NCBI RefSeq assembly: GCF_014698835.1
Contig: NZ_JACJTU010000045.1
Coordinates: 1-52,282, forward strand
Direction: 5' to 3'
Length of the DNA: 52,282 nucleotides
Source of the DNA: Nostoc paludosum FACHB-159
GTDB taxonomy: Bacteria; Cyanobacteriota; Cyanobacteriia; Cyanobacteriales; Nostocaceae
Made by a program: the position numbers and the translations under genes. Shown here in pieces: positions 33,609-40,512 of this stretch. Within the stretch, counting starts at the first letter, position 1. Each line of letters starts with the position of its first letter. The notes under the pieces were generated by a model. It did not search any database. It saw only the letters and a program-made list of their open reading frames with translations, and was not told where the DNA came from.

Positions 33609-34580
33609 TTAAGCTATACAAGCAAGAAAATCTTGCTTAAGTTGTTCTGCGTCAAGGTTGCGACCGATGAATACTAGTTCGTTTTTTGGAGTTTCGTTAG
33701 GTTTCCAGGGGCGATCGGGTCTACCATCAAATATCATATGCACTCCTTGAAACACAAATCTATTCTCTTCTCCAGCGATATTTAATATGCCTTTCATGCG
33801 AAAAATATCTGGCCCTTGGGTACGCAGTAACTCAGAAAGCCAAGCGTTTAATTTTTCTCCATCGACTGCACCTTTTTCTACTAAAGCTACAGAAAAGACG
33901 GTTTCGTCGTGTTCGTGGGCATCTTCGCCTAAAAAATTTGGATCTATTTCTAATGCCCTATCTAAATCAAATGCTTTGACACCTAACAAAGCATTCATTT
34001 CTAATTCCGAGTTGCGGGTACGATAGATTTTTGCCATAGCATTCATTGACCGAATTCGCTTTTCTAATTCGTCCAATTCTTCTGATGCTACTAAATCTGT
34101 TTTATTAAGTAAAATTACATCTGCAAAGGCAATCTGTTCTTGGGCTTCATCTGCATCCCAATGCTGCCAAATATGCTTGGCATCTACGACTGTTACCACT
34201 GCATCTAAAGATAGTTGATTTTGCAAATCTTCATCCACAAAAAATGTCTGAATTACTGGTGCAGGGTCAGCTAGTCCGGTTGTTTCAATTACCAAATGGT
34301 CAAATTTATCGCGCCGCTTCATCAAATTGCCAATGATGCGAATTAAATCGCCACGCACTGTACAACAGATGCAGCCATTATTCATTTCAAATATTTCTTC
34401 ATCGGCATCGATAATTAGTTGATTATCAATGCCCACTTCCCCAAATTCGTTAACAATCACAGCAACTTTTTTGCCGTGTTCGTAGGTGAGGATGTGATTA
34501 AGTAGAGTCGTTTTCCCTGCTCCCAAATAACCTGTAAGAACAGTAACGGGAACTGAATTTGTGCTTACGTCAGCCACCAT
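33609..34580 (-). CDS. COG0523 (CobW/ZNG1-type) G3E GTPase, probable zinc metallochaperone
   Basis: 323 residues. The G3E GTPase motifs are Walker A GYLGAGKTT at 17-25, the metal-binding GCICC at 69-73, switch/Walker B region ETTGLADP near 99-106, and NKTD at 159-162. A C-terminal CobW domain follows (about 230-320). A histidine/acid patch (EDAHEHDE) sits near the domain boundary. The family moves zinc or other metals to client enzymes under shortage. Just upstream of the start is a Zur-box-like palindrome (34609-34623), and a perfect one lies at 34900-34914, so expression under zinc limitation is likely. No CobN/cobaltochelatase genes are nearby, which favours a zinc role over cobalamin. Confidence 0.9.
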   Translation of the reverse strand: MVADVSTNSVPVTVLTGYLGAGKTTLLNHILTYEHGKKVAVIVNEFGEVGIDNQLIIDADEEIFEMNNGCICCTVRGDLIRIIGNLMKRRDKFDHLVIETTGLADPAPVIQTFFVDEDLQNQLSLDAVVTVVDAKHIWQHWDADEAQEQIAFADVILLNKTDLVASEELDELEKRIRSMNAMAKIYRTRNSELEMNALLGVKAFDLDRALEIDPNFLGEDAHEHDETVFSVALVEKGAVDGEKLNAWLSELLRTQGPDIFRMKGILNIAGEENRFVFQGVHMIFDGRPDRPWKPNETPKNELVFIGRNLDAEQLKQDFLACIA

Positions 34581-34608
34581 ACTCTAAATTCCTTTTGTCT
34601 CACCTTAT

Positions 34609-34623
34609 GGATAATCGTTATCG
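34609..34623. promoter_or_regulatory. Zur-box-like operator at the COG0523 promoter
   Basis: GGATAATCGTTATCG is a 7-1-7 inverted repeat with 5 of 7 matching pairs (core GATAA...TTATC). It lies about 29 bp before the COG0523 start codon, where bound repressor would block transcription. The pattern fits the cyanobacterial Zur consensus (TGATAATnATTATCA). Confidence 0.6.
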
Positions 34624-34899
34624 CCTATGATAATTCTTTTTATTTTTTTGTGCGAAGTTGGCTTAAGAATTCAGAATTCAGAATTCAGAATTGGTTAGTA
34701 AAACAGGCTTTATACCCGAATACAAGATGAATCATTGTGCCTTTCAGCTTCCTTTAAATCTACGAAATCTGCTGTAGTCGAATCAAGAAATATTTTATTT
34801 TCATACATGTGTAATAAGTAATAAATATTAACAAATTATGAAAAAACAATGTTTGCTCAACACGGTTTTAGTTTGTAGCTTGATAACCTGAAAAATTAG

Positions 34900-34914
34900 T
34901 GATAATGATTATCA
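34900..34914. promoter_or_regulatory. Perfect Zur/Fur-type palindrome TGATAATGATTATCA
   Basis: TGATAAT-G-ATTATCA is a perfect 7-1-7 palindrome and matches the consensus of Zur in cyanobacteria. It also fits the Fur 19-bp box (GATAATGATTATCATTATT). It lies about 320 bp upstream of the COG0523 start and near the 3' end of the hydrolase gene, so it may mark a distal promoter or an undetected small RNA. Confidence 0.7.
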
Positions 34915-34964
34915 TTATTTAGATTATACCATTTTAGGAAATTTCTGCTACAAACACGTTCATA

Positions 34965-34986
34965 GGGGCGTACAAATGTACGCCCC
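34965..34986. repeat. REP-like hairpin GGGGCGTACA-AA-TGTACGCCCC
   Basis: A perfect 10-bp stem with a 2-nt loop, 27 bp downstream of the alpha/beta hydrolase stop. It belongs to the same type as 38758-38783. No T run follows on the minus strand, so it is probably a dispersed palindrome, not a classical terminator. Confidence 0.75.
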
Positions 34987-35012
34987 CACAGGGGATTAAG
35001 TTGAAAATATTG

Positions 35013-35927
35013 TTAGTTCTCAATTCTGAACAAAAAATTCTCAACCGCTGCTAAAACTTCTGCTGGGTATTCTTCATGGAGTCCTAAAGAACCAGGAATA
35101 ACGACGCTTCTTACTCCCGGTAATGCTGCTAAAGCGTTCATTTCTTCTCGTGATTTGGTAGGGCTGGATTCTCCAATTACCACCATCAGTGGTACGGTTA
35201 AAGACTGTGCGAGTTGAAGAAAATCGGATTGTTGGCGTACAGCATCGAGATTACCCGTTACAAAGGCAGCAGAAGCAAATCTCGCTCCTGGTTGTTGAGT
35301 TGTCTGCCATTTTTTATCGATGAAACTGGGTGTAAGTTTAGCCGTGTCAGTAAAGACATGACGGCGGTACATAAAATTTAAGAAAGATGGAGTAGTGTTA
35401 AGTTTGTAGAGAGCTTGACCAACTATAGGCGATCGCACTAATTTTCTCACCATACCAGCTATCTGCTCACTTGCCCCCATTGTCGGCAAAGGCCCGCGCC
35501 AAGTAGGAGCTAACAACACAATTTTTGAGAATGCAGCTGGTTGTTTCACAGCTAATTGTAAGACGTAAGTAGAAGCATGACCAGCCGCCATTACAGTAAT
35601 TGGAGTATTAAAAATCGCCTTGACGAAATCTGACAAAAATTGTTGATATATTTGCGGCTGATAATTTAAACTAGGGCGAGAAGATTCGCCAAAACCAGGC
35701 CAGTCTACAGCTACAACTTGAAAATTGGGAGCTAATAATCTAGCAAGTTCGCCCATTTCTAAACGCGTCGAAACACTGCTAAAAGCTGGTAGCAACAATA
35801 GCGGTGAACCTTTACCAAGGGTTTCATAAACAACGCGCAATTGCTGGTTTTCCCAATTCCAGAAATATTCTTGAACTACTCCACCAAATCCAACGGCAGC
35901 AGAAGTAGATAATAAATTTGTTGACAT
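35013..35927 (-). CDS. Alpha/beta-fold hydrolase-like protein lacking the usual nucleophile
   Basis: 304 residues with the fold pattern of alpha/beta hydrolases: oxyanion strand LLLLPAFSS (about 43-51), VVAVDWPGFGESSRP (71-84), and the terminal LGLHEEYPAEV with H284. At the nucleophile elbow the sequence is AAGHASTY: the position of the usual serine in GHSxG is A118, followed by S119. So the enzyme may be inactive, may use a shifted serine, or act by another mechanism. The middle lid region is about 140-220. It is followed downstream by the Zur-box region and preceded by sufE with 106 bp of ATGCCCA heptamers between. The natural substrate is unknown. Confidence 0.82.
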   Translation of the reverse strand: MSTNLLSTSAAVGFGGVVQEYFWNWENQQLRVVYETLGKGSPLLLLPAFSSVSTRLEMGELARLLAPNFQVVAVDWPGFGESSRPSLNYQPQIYQQFLSDFVKAIFNTPITVMAAGHASTYVLQLAVKQPAAFSKIVLLAPTWRGPLPTMGASEQIAGMVRKLVRSPIVGQALYKLNTTPSFLNFMYRRHVFTDTAKLTPSFIDKKWQTTQQPGARFASAAFVTGNLDAVRQQSDFLQLAQSLTVPLMVVIGESSPTKSREEMNALAALPGVRSVVIPGSLGLHEEYPAEVLAAVENFLFRIEN

Positions 35928-36033
35928 GAGATTAAATTTTCTCCTTTGTCATTTGTTATTAGTCATTAGTCATCAGTCATTTGTTTATTCACCAATGCCC
36001 AATGCCCAATACCCGATGCCCAATGCCCAACTA

Positions 36034-36474
36034 TTAGTTACCTACATCTAACTTACATTCCAAGGCTTTTTTTTGCATGGTTTTAAAAATGTTGTAAAAT
36101 CCATTGGCACGGGAAGGTGTGAGACTAACATTTAAACCTGTTTCTTGAATAAAATCTGGAGTAAGTTGCACAATCTCAGTTGGCGTTAGTCCATTCAATC
36201 CTTCAACTAAAAGTCCGACTAATCCTTTGGTTAACTGGGAATCAGAATCACCTTGGAAAACAACTTTACCATCACTCAAGCTTGCTGTGATATAAACTTG
36301 AGAAACGCAACCAGGAACCTTATTATCAGGTAATTTATCACCTTCTGGGAACTCATTGAGCTTCTGAGCATACCAGATTAGCTGTTCGTAACGTCGCTTC
36401 GGTTCGGAAGCGCGTTGAAAGCGTTGGACAATTTTAGCAAGTGCGGGTGGCAAAGAATCTAGAGTTGAGGACAT
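36034..36474 (-). CDS. sufE: SufE family cysteine desulfurase activator
   Basis: 146 residues, the usual size. C56 in KVPGCVSQVY is the conserved cysteine that accepts persulfide sulfur from the desulfurase SufS and passes it to the SufBCD scaffold. Other family marks are LAKIVQRFQRASEPKRRYEQLIWYA (broken here after 20 in the family description: RYEQLIWYAQKL), GDSDSQLTKGL and LTPSRANGFYNIF. The sufBCDS genes are not in the window. The start ATG at 36474 is clear. It is followed by heptamer repeats (35985-36030) and the hydrolase gene. Confidence 0.92.
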   Translation of the reverse strand: MSSTLDSLPPALAKIVQRFQRASEPKRRYEQLIWYAQKLNEFPEGDKLPDNKVPGCVSQVYITASLSDGKVVFQGDSDSQLTKGLVGLLVEGLNGLTPTEIVQLTPDFIQETGLNVSLTPSRANGFYNIFKTMQKKALECKLDVGN

Positions 36475-37086
36475 AACAGAAGCTGGAAATAATCGCTATC
36501 ATCTTGAGTGTAAATTATCTTGAGAGCGATGCCTACGGCAGGCTGAGCCTACGCGTCTGTATTTCACCTTAACTAGAAGTTGCCAAATCCAGATAATTGA
36601 TGCGATGTTTGCGACGGGCTACGCCTACGCACTCATGTCGGTCAGATTTTTTAATCTGTGTAATTACAATAACTTCATTTCCTTCTAAGCAGGCTTTGAC
36701 GGCAACTGCTAGAAGTTTTAGTCGTATCAGTGTAGGCTTTAGGCTATTACGTAAGTGTTTGCGAAGGGTGAAATTTATGTGTCGTTTGATGCAAAGATAT
36801 TTGTAATTTTAAAGACATCCACTACAGCCTTTTGGAATTATTTTCTTGAAGTTGGGCTGTTTGCATACTCTACTGAATTTGAGAGCTAGTGAATTAATAA
36901 GAATCGGTTCAAATGTACTACTGTTGATTCAGATTTTAGGAGCAAAATACCCAATGTGGGGCAGATTATATTAAGTAGTAAGAATAAGTGTTAAATATTG
37001 ATGCAAAATCGGGTGTTTTGTTGAATTAGCTTCGGGAATTTTCAGATTATATTTTCAATCATTAATAAATTTCAGGAGCAAATCAG
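36475..37086. other. Intergenic region between sufE and psaK (divergent)
   Basis: 612 bp between two divergent starts. It contains GC-rich TACGGCAGGC/CTACGCGTCTG-type repeats at about 36530-36560 and GGGCTACGCCTACGCACTC at about 36616-36635, otherwise AT-rich DNA that should hold the psaK promoter. The plus-strand ORF at 36597-36806 crosses the repeats and is not protein-like. Confidence 0.55.
37074..37078 (+). promoter_or_regulatory. Shine-Dalgarno AGGAG deciding the GTG start of psaK
   Basis: AGGAG ends 8 nt before the GTG at 37087. No ATG is available upstream in frame at a suitable distance, so the GTG start is supported. Confidence 0.75.
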
Positions 37087-37347
37087 GTGTTTACTTCAAC
37101 GTTACTTGCTGCTGCAACCGCACCCCTGGAATGGAGTCCTTACGTTGGCCTGACTATGGTTATCGCCAACATAATTGCCATTGCCTTTGGCAAATCTACC
37201 ATCAAGTATCAAAATGCAGAACCAAAACTACCATCACCCAATTTCTTTGGTGGTTTTGGTGCGCCTGCTTTATTAGCAACTACCGCCTTTGGTCATATCT
37301 TAGGGGTGGGCGCTATTTTAGGACTGCATAACTTGGGTAGACTTTAG
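37087..37347 (+). CDS. psaK: Photosystem I subunit X, PsaK
   Basis: 86 residues with two membrane helices (about 19-36 and 58-80) joined by a short stromal loop (KSTIKYQNAEPKLPSPN). The EWSPYVGLTMVIANIIAIAFG helix start and the GHILGVGAILGL second helix are typical of PsaK, a peripheral PSI subunit that binds chlorophyll and carotenoid and can couple phycobilisomes to PSI. The N-terminal LLAAATAP segment is the short presequence-like region seen in cyanobacterial PsaK. It starts at GTG with AGGAG 8 nt upstream. It is monocistronic with an intrinsic terminator at 37396-37427. Confidence 0.93.
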   Translation: MFTSTLLAAATAPLEWSPYVGLTMVIANIIAIAFGKSTIKYQNAEPKLPSPNFFGGFGAPALLATTAFGHILGVGAILGLHNLGRL

Positions 37348-37395
37348 TTCTTCCTCAAGTTAGCCGTTATTTGATGATTTTTTGTCTCCAGCTTT

Positions 37396-37427
37396 GAGCC
37401 AGAAAATTACTTATCTGGCTCTTTTTT
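37396..37427 (+). terminator. Intrinsic terminator of psaK
   Basis: GAGCCAGA (37396-37403) and TCTGGCTC (37414-37421) form a perfect 8-bp stem with a 10-nt loop, followed by TTTTTT. It lies 48 bp after the psaK stop. Confidence 0.92.
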
Positions 37428-37537
37428 GATTAGATACTGAGTTGTAAAGGCTCTAGGCAATCGGCTGAAAATTCCCTTGGAGTGAGGGTTTGACCATCGG
37501 TTTGTAGCTTAACCTAGCTGACAACTGCCATAGGTAT

Positions 37538-38278
37538 CTAACTTTTAACAAACGTCCACTCTAATATCTTGATGGGGGCTTGTTGTAGTGCTTGAGTAAG
37601 TTCGGCGTTACTCTCAAATTTGATCTGGGAGAGGTCGCAAGCTTCGATGTTGACGGTGAATTGCTCGTCTTGGAAAGGCCAAGGTTTGACAACAACTAAG
37701 CGATCGCTGCGTTGCATGATATCATAGCGTTGACCGTCGGGGCCTTTGGTAATTTCTAAAAAGCGTTCGTCAGCAGGTAATTCATGTTGACAGAGGATCA
37801 GAGAAAGGCGATCGCACCATTGCATAAATGCGTAAGCTGCGTCAACTTCTTCCTTTTCAATACCTAGTTCCTCGCGCCAATGTTTTTGATTTTCGAGTTG
37901 CTCGTCTAAAAGTTTGTCTAGTTTTGGAGACTGACCCCGGCTTGGCTCATTTAAACGACTAATGTGCATAGAAATTAATAGAGCTACCCACCGTCCACGG
38001 TAAAGAGCATTCTTAGCCAAATTAGCAGTTTTCTGAACACCTTCTTCTATATCACTGTCTGTCATCAGAGTGAAGTCTCTTGGCGCACCAGCTTTAGTCA
38101 GATTATCGTCTTCCCACTCTTTTTCTAAATCATCGTGATGGGAAATTGCAGCTATTGTTTCATATAATCGGGCTGGAGCATCTTTACGTCGCCATTGCCC
38201 TCCTAGCTGAGCTGCTAACAAAGCATGGGCACGATGATAAATAATTTCCCAACCATTTTGAGTCGCGTTGACAATCAC
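37538..38278 (-). CDS. DUF3891 family protein
   Basis: 246 residues of the DUF3891 family. Conserved histidines and acids appear in the order HRAHALLAAQLGGQW (about 15-29), AISHHDDLEKEW (about 44-55), ISMHISRL and MQWCDRLSLILCQHELP. This is reminiscent of HD-domain metal ligands (H...HD...H...D), so a metal-dependent hydrolase-like fold is possible but not established. The start is a GTG at 38278 with AGGAG at 8 nt spacing. It is monocistronic, upstream of a nest of MITE-like elements. Confidence 0.82.
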   Translation of the reverse strand: MIVNATQNGWEIIYHRAHALLAAQLGGQWRRKDAPARLYETIAAISHHDDLEKEWEDDNLTKAGAPRDFTLMTDSDIEEGVQKTANLAKNALYRGRWVALLISMHISRLNEPSRGQSPKLDKLLDEQLENQKHWREELGIEKEEVDAAYAFMQWCDRLSLILCQHELPADERFLEITKGPDGQRYDIMQRSDRLVVVKPWPFQDEQFTVNIEACDLSQIKFESNAELTQALQQAPIKILEWTFVKS

Positions 38279-38309
38279 AAATCAATCTCCTACTCTACAT
38301 TTTTGATTT

Positions 38310-38602
38310 AACGTGAATTCGGCAGACTTCACCCACCCAGCCTTCCTCTCCTCAAAGGAGCTAGGTGTACACACAAGTGGGAAGTAGTTGATAAATCCGG
38401 GTTTTACCCCTCCCTAACCCTCCCCTTGTAAAGGGGAGGGAACAAGATCCCCTTGCCAAGGAGGGATTAAGGGGGGTAATTCGACTTATGTGTACACGGT
38501 AGCCTCAAAGGAGAGGGAGGAGGAAAAATTAGGCTTTTTGCTCCCCTCTCCTTGAAGGAGGGCTGGGGGTGAGGCCAAAATCCTATACATCGAATTCACG
38601 TT
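38310..38602. mobile_element. Outer MITE-like element with AACGTGAATTCG ends, flanked by GATTT direct repeats
   Basis: AACGTGAATTCG (38310-38321) and CGAATTCACGTT (38591-38602) are perfect 12-bp terminal inverted repeats. GATTT flanks on both sides (38305-38309 and 38603-38607) look like a 5-bp target duplication. Inside, CACCCACCCAGCC and GGCTGGGGGTGAG continue the inverted symmetry. The element is split by another one at 38361-38502. Confidence 0.8.
38361..38502. mobile_element. Inner MITE-like element, family CTACGGTGTACACA, copy 2, with 11-bp target duplication
   Basis: The ends CTAGGTGTACACACAAGT and ACTTATGTGTACACGGTAG are imperfect inverted repeats matching the element at 10633-10801. 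CCTCAAAGGAG occurs directly on both sides (38350-38360 and 38503-38513), an 11-bp candidate target duplication. The 142-bp core again has CCTCCCCTTG/CAAGG-type hairpin arms and GGGGGGTAATTCGA near the right end. Confidence 0.85.
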
Positions 38603-38757
38603 GATTTAGGAAATGGAATTCAAAATTCAGCAGTGAAACAAGCTTTCTGCTTACCAACTAGACTAAAAGCGTTTATTTCACTCAATCTGCTGCAATTTCT
38701 GAATTTAGAAACATTACTCTCTATTGTTGTGTGTGGCTGAATATTTATAGCCATTCG

Positions 38758-38783
38758 TAGGGGCACACATCTGTGTGCCCCTA
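38758..38783. repeat. REP-like hairpin TAGGGGCACACA-TC-TGTGTGCCCCTA
   Basis: A perfect 12-bp stem with a 2-nt loop, about 100 bp downstream of the Mn catalase stop. It is similar in design to 34965-34986 and belongs to the GTAGGGGC...GCCCCTAC palindromes common in cyanobacterial intergenic DNA. Confidence 0.8.
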
Positions 38784-38881
38784 TGGTGTGTCCTATCGAA
38801 ATTAAGATCGGCAAATACAGCTTGGCAATGATTCAAAATATTTGCTGAAATTCACTTATTTTGTAACTGCAAGCTATGAAA

Positions 38882-39574
38882 TTAAGAGTGGCTTTCTAGC
38901 GGATTTGCAATGTATTTGAATGTTGGCTCAGAATTCCAAGGGCCACGCTCATCTTTACCATTACCGTTTGTAGATAGGTTATAGTAAAGCGCAACAGTTT
39001 CATCTGGTTGAATGTTACCAAAGAATGGATCTGTTAACTTACCCAGAGAATCTAGAGCTTTCATAAACATCTGGGTATGAGAAATTTCTCGTGTTAAAAG
39101 ATGAACTAAAGTTTCTTTGGTTCCTTCATCAGTTGCTAGCTTAATCAACTCTTCGTAAGTCTGACGAGCGCCGGCTTCAGCTGCAATATTAGCTCTCAAA
39201 TCACGGACCACATCTCCGCCTTCATTCAAGTAACTTGCAGTCCAAGCGTTACCCTGACTATCTAAAAAGTGAGGGCCCATACCTCGTACCGCAAAGAGAG
39301 TACTTTTATAAGCTTCTGTTTGATCGGTATTTTTGGTATGAACTTCGATGAGTTTGCCAACCATTTCTAGATGGCTAAATTCTTCGATCGCAATATCTTG
39401 GAGCATATCTTTAATTCCAGCGTTTTCCACGTGGAATGATTGAACCCAATATTGCAAAGCTGCGCTTAGTTCTCCGGTCGCTCCCCCAAATTGCTCTAAA
39501 AGTAATTGAGCAAAACGAGGGTTTGGTTCCTTAACGTTGACTACATGAATAGGATCTTTTTTGTGAAAGAACAT
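38882..39574 (-). CDS. Manganese catalase
   Basis: 230 residues, a ferritin-like four-helix bundle with a dimanganese site that disproportionates hydrogen peroxide. The ligand pattern is visible: E35 (TGELSAALQY), E65/H68 (IEEFSHLEM), E133 (AAEAGARQTYEEL) and E163/H166 (REISHTQMF). The C-terminal tail (GPWNSEPTFKYIANP) matches the family. It is cytosolic, without a signal peptide. It lies 173 bp downstream of a GlsB/YeaQ-type stress gene on the same strand, so the two might share stress control, but the gap suggests a separate promoter. Confidence 0.93.
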   Translation of the reverse strand: MFFHKKDPIHVVNVKEPNPRFAQLLLEQFGGATGELSAALQYWVQSFHVENAGIKDMLQDIAIEEFSHLEMVGKLIEVHTKNTDQTEAYKSTLFAVRGMGPHFLDSQGNAWTASYLNEGGDVVRDLRANIAAEAGARQTYEELIKLATDEGTKETLVHLLTREISHTQMFMKALDSLGKLTDPFFGNIQPDETVALYYNLSTNGNGKDERGPWNSEPTFKYIANPLESHS

Positions 39575-39747
39575 AGATTTAAGCTTCCAAAAAACTGTTT
39601 GACAAAATAGATGGACTGGTATTAGTTCCTAGTAGTATTTCCCAAATGCATCGGGTTAAATAGAGATTAGATAGCTCCTCAATTGGAAAACTACGAGAGA
39701 ATTAAATACCAGTGGTAATTTCATGATTAATAACTGCCATTTAGTAA

Positions 39748-40026
39748 TTAGGCGTTACTACTTCTTCTGATTAGTCCCCATAGGTAGATAGCAATAATCG
39801 CGCCAAGGACAGCTACTAAAATACCAGGAATAGTTAAGCCAGCGCCTGCCGAAGTAATTTGCAGAGTTCCGGTTCTTAGCAATGTAAAGAGACTTCCACC
39901 GATGAAGGCACCAATGATACCTAAAATCATTGTGGAAAGAATACCACCGCCTTGATATCCAGGATAAATGGCTTTAGCGATCGCACCTGCCAAAAGTCCT
40001 AAAACTACCCAAGCAATAATACTCAT
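39748..40026 (-). CDS. GlsB/YeaQ/YmgE-type small membrane stress protein
   Basis: About 92 residues from the ATG at 40026 (MSIIAWVVLGLLAGAIAK). Three hydrophobic helices and the Gly-rich GGGILSTMILGIIGAFIGG segment are diagnostic of the transglycosylase-associated (GlsB/YeaQ/YmgE) family. The family is induced by general stress; no enzymatic activity is shown for these small proteins. The frame is open upstream to a TTG at 40119 and includes another ATG at 40044 (MRSLLIMSII). The family's usual N-terminus favours 40026. Neighbour: Mn catalase downstream. Confidence 0.85.
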   Translation of the reverse strand: MSIIAWVVLGLLAGAIAKAIYPGYQGGGILSTMILGIIGAFIGGSLFTLLRTGTLQITSAGAGLTIPGILVAVLGAIIAIYLWGLIRRSSNA

Positions 40027-40512
40027 AATCAATAAAGACCTCATCAATTCGACTTGTATATAACTTATCAACTTTAATTCACAATTCTTTCTATCACGCG
40101 GGATAAATGCTAAATCCAAAAGTTAGATAAAAGAGGCTGTATCGAGATTACATGAGAATTGGCATTTGGCATGTATACCATGAAAATCGTTAATGAAAGT
40201 TGTTGCTAGCGAAATAAGTTAGTCAATTATTAAATTTTGAATTTTATATTAGACTTTATTGATTACAAAACTAGATTACTGAAAATAACATAATTCTCGA
40301 TTAGTGAGAAAAATAAATAATCTTAGCTTTGCTATATCTATCTGAAGATGTAATGTTTTTATCTAACTTTTTGTAGATGTAAAATTTATAAAAAATTAAA
40401 TCCCCAACTTCCTAAAGAAGCCGAGGAGCTAAAAACTGCAAAATTTCACAAATGATTTAGCATTGCATGTAGCAATCTCAATCATTCATGAAAAAATCTA
40501 TTGCCTATTGCC
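40027..40512. other. AT-rich intergenic region
   Basis: 486 bp between the hemN stop and the GlsB-type start, strongly AT-rich. It should hold the promoter of the GlsB-type gene. I see no gene, tRNA, array or clear terminator. Confidence 0.5.

Larger units (their letters stand above)
34581..35012. other. Intergenic region with two Zur/Fur-type palindromes
   Basis: 432 bp upstream of the COG0523 gene. It contains the two Zur-like boxes listed separately, a GAATTCAGAATTC repeat run at about 34667-34692, and a REP-like hairpin at 34965-34986. No ORF longer than about 16 codons stands out between the two boxes. Confidence 0.75.
38279..38881. other. Intergenic region with nested mobile elements
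   Basis: 603 bp between the Mn catalase stop and the DUF3891 start. About half consists of an outer MITE-like element (38310-38602) with a second element inserted in it (38361-38502). A REP-like hairpin lies at 38758-38783. No gene is supported. Confidence 0.8.

Noticed and set aside
33609..34580. Assignment of the G3E GTPase as cobalamin-synthesis CobW
   Set aside because: No cobalamin genes are near, and the Zur-type boxes upstream point to zinc.
36597..36806. 69-codon plus-strand ORF between sufE and psaK
   Set aside because: It crosses repeat sequence and shows no domain; it lies where the psaK promoter region is expected.
40027..40119. N-terminal extension of the GlsB-type protein from a TTG
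   Set aside because: The family begins at MSIIAW; the extension has no counterpart and no ribosome-binding site.
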